Shown here in pieces: positions 56,153-64,000 of a stretch of DNA of 64,000 nt. The DNA is taken from contig OX335655.1 of the NCBI GenBank assembly GCA_946894095.1, positions 10,850,001 to 10,914,000 on the forward strand, written 5' to 3'. Both the position numbers and the translations under genes were made by a program. Each line of letters starts with the position of its first letter. Positions within the stretch are counted from its first letter, which is position 1. Below the pieces are notes generated by a model. It was not told where the DNA came from, made no database searches, and worked only from the letters and a program-made list of their open reading frames with translations. This stretch comes from Incurvaria masculella (taxonomy: Eukaryota > Arthropoda > Insecta > Lepidoptera > Incurvariidae).

Positions 56153-56280
56153 AATTTACCTATCAATTTGGGAGACAAAAAATTAGATTTTTCTCCGTTT
56201 TCATCACTGCGCTACTAATTTACCTATCAATTTGGGAGACAAAAAATTAGATTTTTCTCCGTTTTCATCACTGCGCTACG
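56153..56280 (+). repeat. Perfect 64-bp tandem duplication
   Basis: 56153-56216 and 56217-56280 differ only at the last base. Unit words: AATTTACCTATCAATTTGGG and CATCACTGCGCTAC. Near-identity implies a recent event or an assembly artefact. Confidence 0.95.
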
Positions 56281-56584
56281 GCGCTATGAACGGCGATATA
56301 ATGTTGTAAGTCGCGTGGCGTCATTTTTTGCGCGCTCGTTGCATGGAAATTATTTCTCCATCGTCTCACGTTTATCCTTTTTAAAAGTGTTATTTTACTT
56401 TTTATTGTATCAAATGACGTTTATACTTTTTAAAATTGTCAATCAGGTAAAAACTTTTACCAAAACCTATTATTATGTAATATTTTTTTATATGTGTAAA
56501 TCAATTAAGTCTAACCCACGCTATAATTATATACTATACACCATTAACAATAAAAAGTAAAACAAAACAGAAAAAAAAAATTGT

Positions 56585-56665
56585 AACCTACAGGATTCGA
56601 ACCGACATCCCCCATCGAACAATAACTGTAGATAAGACGTTTCACGCGCTACACCAACCAGCTAC
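56585..56665 (-). other. tRNA-like sequence
   Basis: The minus strand has a perfect B box GGTTCGAATCC and, upstream, TAGCTGGTTGG as a weak A box. Acceptor pairing is not evident and the spacing is long. Probably a SINE head or decayed tRNA. Confidence 0.4.
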
Positions 56666-56950
56666 TGACGATTAATGTGAAAATAGTAAATCCTTTCATG
56701 AAGTAGAGATCTGACGAAATGGTTGCTGTTTTCTAGCAGCAATGTGAATAATATGGCGGGTGATCTCGAGCCTTGTGATTGGTTGTATGATCATTGACGA
56801 CTTGCCGCGGGATCGATACAACTTTCACGAAGTTCCAGCGACGGCGTATAGGTGTCGCTCTAACAATATCTCATTTCAGTTTTATCCTAAGATTCACGGC
56901 GCCACTGCCGCTTCGGCGTCTAGCGGAGCGGTGGGGGGGAAATCGGGAAT
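56666..56950. other. Unassigned DNA up to the LINE 5' truncation
   Basis: 56880-56940 is GC-rich (GGCGCCACTGCCGCTTCGGC). The last in-frame stop before the RT frame is TAG at 56921-56923. The junction with the truncated LINE therefore lies somewhere between there and ~56960. Confidence 0.4.
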
Positions 56951-58849
56951 TTGTCTAGCTTCATACGCGACCTTAAACGCAAGCAGAAACGTGACCCCAC
57001 AGAACAAAACTGGGCTCTATTCAAATCTGCAAGGAATCGGTGTACACAGATGTGTAGAAATGCTAAGCGCCGCCATATTCATAACTCCATCAGTGACTGC
57101 TGTCCCAAAGACATGTGGAAGTTTCTACGCTCACTAGGTGTTGGTAAACTTTCATCTGTGGCTAATCACTCGATTGACATTGATGGGTTGAACCAACACT
57201 TCTCTTCATCTCCTGTGACAATGGACCCTTCTATAAAATCCAATACCATAAGACAATTACATAGCTCTTTGCTTCCTGATATTGATCCACTTGTTTTCAC
57301 CCCAGTTTCTGACTGTGAAATTAAAAAGATCGTGCTCTCTTTAAAAAGCAAGGCTGTCGGTCCTGATGATTTGAGTCGACAATTGATTATCCCAATCTTG
57401 GATAGCATCCTTCATATAATTTCTCACATTGTAAATGTTTCCCTATCTTCGGGTACTTTCCCGGTTTCTTGGAAACAGGCTTATGTCATTCCCCTTCCCA
57501 AAATTAACTCACCTGTTTTATTCAAAGACTACCGGCCTATTTCTATTCTCCCATTTCTTTCAAAGGTCCTTGAGCGCGCTGCTCATACGCTACTCTCTAA
57601 GTTTTTAACATCTAACGATCTTTTAAATCAATTTCAATCCGGCTTTCGTCCATGTCATAGTACAACTACTGCTCTAATTAAAATAACTGATGATATTCGC
57701 CTTGCCATGGATGATCGTCAATTGACACTACTGGTTCTGTTGGACTTCAGTAGTGCCTTCAACTCAGTGGATTTCGACATTCTCATTGCTATCTTGCGTT
57801 CTCTGAATATTTCACAGTCAGGACTTGATTGGTTTTCTTCTTATCTTCGGGGTCGCCGGCAGTGTGTCCGTGTGGACAATATCTCTTCCCTTTGGTGTGA
57901 CATTACTGCTGGTGTACCTCAAGGCGGTGTACTTTCTCCTCTTTTATTTTCAATTTTTATTAACGCCATTGTTGGACTATTTCTTTCCCACTTTCATCTA
58001 TACGCCGATGACTTGCAGTTGTATAGGCATTTTCGACCTGATGCTGCAGTATCTGCAGTTTCTCTTATGAACGTTGACTTGGATTCTGCTCTCGATTGGG
58101 CCACTCGGTTTGGTTTGTTAGTCAATCCATCGAAGACTCAGGCTATCATAATAGGTTCCTACAAGATGCTCGCTAAATTGGATCGCCTAAGTCTGCCTCC
58201 CATTGTTTTTAATGGAATTGCTGTCCCTTATAGCAAATGCGTTAAAAACCTGGGACTTTGGATCGATGAAACACTATCTTGGGCCACACAAGTCAACGAA
58301 GTCAGTCGTAAGGTATTTGGCTCCATGCACTCTCTCAAGCGTTTGCAAAATTTTATTCCCATCAGCACTAAAATCACGCTCGTAAACTCCTTATTACTTC
58401 CAATTCTCGATAATGCAGACGTATGTTATCCAGATTTAAATGAAACTCTACTTAATAAACTTGACCGACTGCTAAATTTGTGTATAAGATATATATATGG
58501 GTTGCGTAAGTTTGATCATGTATCTGAATTTCGCACCAGTCTTAAATGGCTTGACATTCGTAAACGCAGAAATACCCATCTACTTTCCCTTCTCTTTGGT
58601 TTGTTGAATAACCCGGCTGCTCCCAAATATCTCACTGCTCGGATAGAACCCCTCTGTTCTCATGGTTTACCCCTCAGATCCACTGTTAATTTGCTTCTTG
58701 CTATTCCGGGACATAATTCTTCTTTTTACACTGATTCTTTTACTGTTAGAGCTGCACGTATGTGGAACCAGCTTCCACTTGATGTACGAATATCCTATTC
58801 TATTCACATATTTAAAGAGCGTCTCAAATGTCTGTTCCTCGATTTTTGA
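56951..58849 (+). CDS. Non-LTR (LINE) reverse transcriptase, 5'-truncated, RT domain intact
   Basis: A 632-residue open frame copying LINE RNA into DNA at the target site. Order: linker residues 1-60; SKAVGPDDL 133-141; YRPISILPFLSK 194-205; QSGFRPCHST 229-238; catalytic D265 in LLDFSSAFNSV; GVPQGGVLSP 321-330; YADD 351-354; NLGLWIDETLSW 433-444; C-terminal SFTVRAARMWNQLP 596-609. The endonuclease domain is missing and the first codon listed is TTG, so the natural start is lost. It looks like a CR1/jockey-type LINE, clade not certain. There are no internal stops, hence a young insertion. Confidence 0.93.
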   Translation: MSSFIRDLKRKQKRDPTEQNWALFKSARNRCTQMCRNAKRRHIHNSISDCCPKDMWKFLRSLGVGKLSSVANHSIDIDGLNQHFSSSPVTMDPSIKSNTIRQLHSSLLPDIDPLVFTPVSDCEIKKIVLSLKSKAVGPDDLSRQLIIPILDSILHIISHIVNVSLSSGTFPVSWKQAYVIPLPKINSPVLFKDYRPISILPFLSKVLERAAHTLLSKFLTSNDLLNQFQSGFRPCHSTTTALIKITDDIRLAMDDRQLTLLVLLDFSSAFNSVDFDILIAILRSLNISQSGLDWFSSYLRGRRQCVRVDNISSLWCDITAGVPQGGVLSPLLFSIFINAIVGLFLSHFHLYADDLQLYRHFRPDAAVSAVSLMNVDLDSALDWATRFGLLVNPSKTQAIIIGSYKMLAKLDRLSLPPIVFNGIAVPYSKCVKNLGLWIDETLSWATQVNEVSRKVFGSMHSLKRLQNFIPISTKITLVNSLLLPILDNADVCYPDLNETLLNKLDRLLNLCIRYIYGLRKFDHVSEFRTSLKWLDIRKRRNTHLLSLLFGLLNNPAAPKYLTARIEPLCSHGLPLRSTVNLLLAIPGHNSSFYTDSFTVRAARMWNQLPLDVRISYSIHIFKERLKCLFLDF

Positions 58850-59282
58850 CTTGTATTATTTAATCAGTAGTTATTTGCTTTTACTGATCCTACTGATTCA
58901 AGAGACACATTGTTTCTTTTGTGCATTGAATATAAAGGTATATATTTATATATTTATATGTGTAAATATTTGTATGTATCTATCTGTTAATACTAAGTAC
59001 TATACATTATAAGCCTATATTATGTACGATTATTTTATGAAAATATATATATTTCCATTTCATTTTAAAATATTTTTTAAGATACTTAATATTTTCTTTA
59101 GTTTTTAGTTTTTTATTTTTTTCTTTTGCCCGCCACACCGCACCTTTCCTACGTCTCTAAGGTTGAATGTCAGAGAATGCATCATGGCATTAATTCCGCC
59201 TTTTTGTGAACCATGCTTGCAGGCTTGCAAATAAAGAATTTTTTCATTTCATTTCATTTCATTTTCATTTCATTTCATATTT
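58850..59282 (+). mobile_element. LINE 3' non-coding region and (ATTTC)n tail
   Basis: An AT-rich 3' region follows the RT stop. It contains TTGCAGGCTTGCAAATAAAG (a poly-A-signal-like AATAAAG) and then a microsatellite tail of (ATTTC)n from ~59245 to 59275. A short-repeat tail rather than poly-A fits CR1-like LINEs. Confidence 0.75.
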
Positions 59283-59432
59283 TATTTTGGATAATTTTTT
59301 TAGCCCATGAACATTCTACATATAGCGCATTACTTAGATTAAAATGTCAGCATACATGTAAGGAAAACGATAATAAATTCCTTAACAAAAACCTGAATAG
59401 CATTTACTGACAGGGACCAATATATTACTGAT

Positions 59433-59600
59433 TTTTTGGGTTCCGTACCCAAAGGGTGAAAACGGAACCCTATTACTAATCCTCCGCTATCCGTCCGTCC
59501 GTCCGTCCGTCCGTCCGTCCGTCCGTCCGTCCGTCCGTCCGTCTGTCTGTCTGTCTGTCACAGGGCTGTATCTCAGGAACCGTAATAGGTAGGCAGCCGA
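59433..59600 (-). repeat. R4 repeat copy 6, truncated, expanded (GTCC)n
   Basis: TTTTTTGGGTTCCGTACCC, then (GTCC)n with GTCT units at ~59490-59555, to GGTAGGCAGCCGA. The remaining half of the repeat is absent. Confidence 0.8.
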
Positions 59601-60240
59601 TAGTAAATGATAAGAATCAAATACCTAGATTCAAATCGGATCAAAATCGGATGATTGGCTTACAAGTTATAAGCGGACAGACAGATTGAAGAGTTTGGAG
59701 GGCATTAAGGAATGCGATTTGATATTTACGTATCTGCTACCTTTTTTTTAGTAAAATAATGTATATTTTGCCAATATCCCAAAGTACATTTAGCCGTCTG
59801 ATTAAGAGTCCACTTGATGCACAAATTCATATTTGAACTCTCCACAAATGAGAGAAAAAATAAATCGCGTCTATCTATCTAGCTTGACCCCCATTTCTCT
59901 CGTCGAAAATGTACATTCGGCTGGCACTCAGCAATATCCGCTCTCCATTCCGGTAGTTCCGCTAGTTCCGCAGCCCGTTACGAGACCTCGAACAAGTTTT
60001 TCCTTTGAATCTTAACAAGTTAACATATAGCGGGGCGTTCCTGGTACGTGATCGGTCCGATGGTAAGTTTACTAAGTTTAAAACCCCAACGCCAATGATA
60101 TGGGTATGGGTATTGAAATGTGTGTCGCTAGATTTAAGGTTAGATATATATAGATAGAATAGTAAAAAAACCTTGATTTCGAAACTTAATTAAAATATGT
60201 AGAAACTTTTTTGAATTTATACCACATCTACTATCGTGCC
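59601..60240. other. Unassigned DNA
   Basis: 59600-59720 has dispersed-repeat wording (CAAAATCGGATGATTGGCTT, AAGCGGACAGACAGA). 59830-60010 is balanced and unique. No gene. Confidence 0.35.
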
Positions 60241-60790
60241 TTAAGGCGGCCCATCCCGCTCATCTCCCCATACAAAAGGGGAAAGAAGATCACGCCCATA
60301 TTTCTTGTCAGAGATCCAAAATTTTGCTCAAAATAGCTTTATTTGATCGAACTAGATGTCTGATGACCATTGGCATTGTAAAATTTTGTTTGGTTTCTAA
60401 GTTATAAGGTCCGAAAGTTCGCATTTTTCGCGCGTTTTATACAACAACTTTGGAGGTGGATTACGCAATGATAAAGTAAGAACATCTTAAAAAGATTAGT
60501 CATCAGACATAGCTTATTTAATCAAGACTTATAATCTATCTGGGTTTTGCTCGATTTTTTACTACAGCGGTCGTGGTTTACTTTTAGCTATAAGTCGTTT
60601 TGAAATTAAAATTTTCGTAAATCTTACCAAATCGTACACTATGCACATTGTCTTTTTTGTGGACATGTTGCATCTTCCTCACCACGGAGCCTGTGTAATT
60701 CTTTGAAACAGAGAAGGTCCCAGAGCGCAACAGCACGGTTTTGTACAGTGCCCGCGAATGAGTTAGGGCCGCCGGGTTGGGCCACCTCAG
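60241..60790 (+). mobile_element. TTAA-ended element R9, copy 3 (longest)
   Basis: It opens TTAAGGCGGCCCATCCCGCT, then CCCCATACAAAAGGGG. The right end is CCGGGTTGGGCCACCTCAGG, where TTAA has been lost. Collinear with 11086-11540, with extra blocks (~60450-60480 and ~60665-60695). Non-coding. Confidence 0.7.
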
Positions 60791-61076
60791 GACCTTATTA
60801 CATTGATCGCCTACAATGAACTTGGAAAACATGATCAATTCTATTTAATGCGATGGCACCATACCGGACTATAGCCTCACTTGAATTCATGAATGTAAAC
60901 TGCATAATCATTGTATTTGTGTTGTTGCAATCATGTTACCTTGACCAATGAAAACATTTTGATTTTTGATGAGCCTGAAAAAAGATTAAGAGAATCTCAG
61001 TCGAGTAAGAACGCCATTTTGTTGTAAATTATGGTTCTCAGCGTAGAATAGAACACACATATTAATCAGGGTGCTT
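60791..61076. mobile_element. SINE-1 tail scrap (60791-60880), then unassigned
   Basis: GACCTTATTACATTGATCGC, GCCTACAATGAACTTGGAAA and TTTAATGCGATGGCACCATA are SINE-1 body words in minus orientation. The rest is unassigned. Confidence 0.45.
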
Positions 61077-61299
61077 ACCATGGTAATATAACTTGGCCGG
61101 TGAACACGCAAGTTTGTGATTAAATCTGAAATTTATTTGAATTTCGTACCATAATAACAGTCAAACTTAATCGGCTAAGCCTGATTTTCACCAAGTGCTG
61201 AATGAAAATTATTCGAAAATGTGAAATGCAACTATGTAAACTTCAACGTTTATTCACTCACTTGCCTGTTCACCCAGCGAGTTAATTTAGCACGGCTGT
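61077..61299. mobile_element. MITE-C copy 2
   Basis: The left end ACCATGGTAATATAACTTGG then GGTGAACACGCAAGT pairs with the right end CTCACTTGCCTGTTCACCCA then GCGAGTTAATTTAGCACGG. ~220 bp, non-coding. It directly abuts R11 at 61300. Confidence 0.65.
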
Positions 61300-61565
61300 C
61301 CAGTTTCAAGAGGTACACTAATTTTAACAGATTTGACATTACCTTTTCACCGAATATAAGACGTAAGTAAGAATGGAATCAATACTTAAGTTAGAAACAG
61401 TTTTCACACAGTTAGGGAAACAGTAAGACAAAATGGTTATGAAACACAGTTAAAAACCATTTAAAAATACATTAAAGTTTAATGTTTAAGGTTAACTGTA
61501 TTTACTTAGTTAGAGTAATCAATTTACTTACATGGCTCTATTTTAAGGTTGCAAGACGGTTATTA
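61300..61565 (-). repeat. Dispersed repeat R11, minus copy
   Basis: Reverse complement of 2190-2420 with small insertions. Contains GTTTTCACACAGTTAGGGAA and TTTAATGTTTAAGGTTAACT. Confidence 0.65.
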
Positions 61566-63139
61566 TTAGAGGGGAAAATATGGTCTAAAAATATCCCGTG
61601 CCTAATGGACCAGCCCTTCTCTAAGACTCTCATCGCAACCTTTAGATTGATTTACTTCATATTAACGAAGTAATCCGATTTAGTAACCATTCTCAAAGGT
61701 TGTCTTCAACGACGTAAATAACAACAAAATGCCGCCTGAACAGTGGGAGAGTTGAGTTGAACACTTTGATGTTAAATGAACAGCAAATCGAATGTAAATA
61801 CAACGGAAAGCCTGCGATGTAGCGCTTGTTAGCGTCTTAGAGCTAAGAAAGCTAATTTCTATTCAGGATCAATACGATTCTCCGTCAGTGGGCTGCGGTG
61901 GGACGGGAGGCGGTGAAAATGCTAATCTCGCTGGCAACACTTAAGTGAACCCGCTAAAAATAAGCCGAGAGACATGGTGCGGCACCTTGGCGCAGGGGTT
62001 CGTGGCATAGCTCGAAATTCGGTGTCCCGAACCCTAGACCGCTAACCCACGGAAAATACATGTGAAGGCTAACAAATTCGACGCTTGGCTTGAAGGTGTT
62101 TTTCTTAAATACCTCACATACTCTTTTGAGAGATCATACACGCTATGATAATTATACGTCGACGTCAAATAATAATATGACTAATAGACTTAAGAAAAAT
62201 TAAGTTTTTTATTCATGTCAAAATGTGTTCAGATACACAAGCATACAAATAAATATAAAAATTCATACGTCTCGTATATTTAAACTCTATATTAAATATG
62301 ACTACAGTCTGAAGCATCTCAACATCAACAACGTAAGAACAGCAGCTTTTAACTAAGTTATTTCCAGCATCGATGGGTATATTTGCTGAACAGTATGAGC
62401 TTAACTTTTCCTAGTTCTTTTCTAGAGTAATCATTCATTAGAGTAATCATTAATATTTTAGATCATATTTCTTAACAGATCGAAATTATATTTTTTTATT
62501 CTGCTAATCTTTTTCGTTCGTTTTTCGAATACCCTGAAGTTTGTATTTAATTCTACCAATATTTGGTATAATTCATTAAGCTCATTGTTTAAGAAGCGAA
62601 CTTAAATGATTAAAATATACTATAAAACATCAAATCACTCCTACCCTGTTAGTAACTATGAGATGTAAATGACATCATCAATAAACATCGAAGGATTTGT
62701 GGTTTAGGTACATACATAGTTCGAATAACATTTCGACCTATCTTGATATTCTAGAAGAGCTTGTCGGCACATATCACGAGCCAGATACGCACCGTTGGGA
62801 GCCACAGAAGCGCTTTTGAACCGAAAAATTGTATTTCATATTCACCGGCTCGATACTCCAGAGATCAGACCCGGCGAGTCACGTTCTGATGAGTTTTCAG
62901 AAGGTTTTCAGCAACGTTCGAGTCGATTCCCATCACTATTGAACAGGCTGGGGGCAGGTGGGAAATGAACACAATCCTTGAATATGCTTTTGAGCATTCC
63001 AATATATTATTTTCTTTATTTTTTTCCCAAATGGTGAAAACAATCGGTACATTAAAATATTCATTCTAATTTAAGATTAATTAACTTTAAATCCATGAAA
63101 TATTAATTAAAGAAAGGAAGCACAAAACATAATCATCTT
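61566..63139. other. Unassigned DNA
   Basis: Nothing recognised in 1.6 kb. 61880-62050 and 62750-62940 are GC-balanced and unique in the window. No domain-bearing frame. Confidence 0.35.
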
Positions 63140-63515
63140 TTAAGAACGGCCCGTAAACAGTGTTTACCATACAAACGTAGTTTACTGATCATTTGAAAAA
63201 CACTGATCTGATTTACTTGATATTAAGTATCTAATATTCTACGATATATATCTGTGTCTGCACGTTTTTGTTTTGCTGAAATATATATAGCAAGTCGAAT
63301 AACAGGCAAAATAATATCTTCATACAAATTTTCTTTTCTCTGTTGTGTGACACAGGATATTTTTTTCGAAAAAACAAACACGTGCAGACATTGATATTGG
63401 TTGCCTGATATTAAGTCCCAAATATCAAGATAATTGGAACAGTGGTTTTCAAATGATTGCTAAACTACGTTTGTATGGGGAGCATAATTTCCTGATGCTT
63501 ATGGGCCCATCTTAA
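63140..63515. mobile_element. TTAA-ended fold-back element (376 bp)
   Basis: TTAA at 63140-63143 and 63512-63515. The ends read TTAAGAACGGCCCGTAA and, inverted, TTAAGATGGGCCCATAA. Inside, CCATACAAACGTAGTTTA (63167 on) pairs with TAAACTACGTTTGTATGG (to 63478). The pairing continues through CATTTGAAAA, CTTGATATT and GTCTGCACG toward a centre near 63320. The whole element is an imperfect palindrome without coding capacity. Confidence 0.75.
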
Positions 63516-64000
63516 GACGACGACGTTAGCATGAACACGTATTTACGTAGTACTAAAATTTATATTGTACTCGAGCAGGAGATAGACTCAATATTTAGTT
63601 GCTAAGTCGATGGAGAAAGAATCTCGTTCTTTTTGTAAAAATCAAAATGCAAATCTTTCTTTCTTTTAAGAGGATGTTTAAAATGAAAGCGCATAACATG
63701 AAGAATCATAAAGTTCCGAACCGGAATGTGACAGAACATGTTTATCGTCCACGAAAGTAGACCATTCCTACTAAATATGAGCGTTTGTACTTAATGTACG
63801 TATTATCCAAGTACGTGGCAACAGAAGACGTCGAGCCACCCTGCACTAACGGAGCGAGCTTATGACAAACATTTCCTCTAAACTGTGAATGAGTTTCCTT
63901 CGCACTTGCTTATTCATAGAGCGCAAGTTGTTTATCTATTTTGTCGTCGGTGGCCATTTGTTATTTCGACTTTACCCTCATAAATTGCGATTAAGCAAAC
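63516..64000. other. Unassigned DNA at window end
   Basis: No gene, array or family match seen. Confidence 0.35.

Noticed and set aside
56760..57137. 125-codon frame overlapping the LINE start
   Set aside because: It overlaps the RT frame in another phase and has no LINE ORF1 or endonuclease motif.
53591..58849. One LINE split by a 3-kb insertion
   Set aside because: The linker fragment at 53591-53860 and the N-terminus of the 56951 frame cover the same part of the protein, so they overlap instead of joining.
1..64000. CRISPR array or bacterial-type operon
   Set aside because: The tandem arrays have no unique spacers between repeats, and the window is eukaryotic in character.
1..64000. Known insect microRNA genes
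   Set aside because: The mature sequences I remember for common conserved insect microRNAs were not seen. A full search was not possible by eye.

Overview
This window looks like insect nuclear DNA, most likely from a moth or butterfly. The DNA is AT-rich and packed with dispersed repeats of a lepidopteran type. These include tRNA-headed SINEs, a Helitron-like unit ending in CTAG, repeats carrying (GGAC)n microsatellites, mariner elements, short LINE relics, and one short CCTAA array matching the insect telomere motif. The lepidopteran assignment is inference from repeat style. No host marker gene was found.

I see no convincing host protein-coding gene, rRNA, CRISPR array or intact functional tRNA. 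The only long open frames with clear homology belong to mobile elements. These are two nearly identical full-length mariner transposases (8505-9530 and 12439-13464) and one 5'-truncated non-LTR reverse transcriptase (56951-58849). Several broken LINE pieces lie elsewhere.

Layout. 0-8 kb: long-TIR element copies, a LINE C-terminal relic, a (GGAC)n repeat, a SINE. 8-14 kb: two mariners in the same orientation, with a nested pair of TTAA-ended elements between them. 14-26 kb: SINEs, a third long-TIR element, Helitron ends, a small MITE and several unassigned stretches. 26-31 kb: SINEs, a 1063-bp Helitron-like unit, and an unusual inverted-repeat unit enclosing a tRNA-like sequence. 31-41 kb: unassigned GC-rich patches, SINEs, a (CCCCG)17 tract and an eight-unit 68-bp minisatellite grown out of a LINE relic. 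41-54 kb: a second SINE type with an exchanged head, a 0.45-kb TTAA-ended element present twice, LINE relics and the telomere-like array. 54-60 kb: a 100-bp tandem array, an expanded (GGAC)n repeat, a 64-bp duplication and the LINE. 60-64 kb: further TTAA-ended and fold-back elements.

The most coherent unexplained signal is a set of short, non-coding, often almost wholly palindromic elements whose ends read TTAAGG or TTAAGA (11086-11872, 42557-43028, 50851-51330, 60241-60790, 63140-63515). A second non-coding family has ~140-bp terminal inverted repeats and a candidate 8-bp target duplication. No transposase for either set lies in the window. Family names such as MITE-A or SINE-1 are labels for this annotation only.
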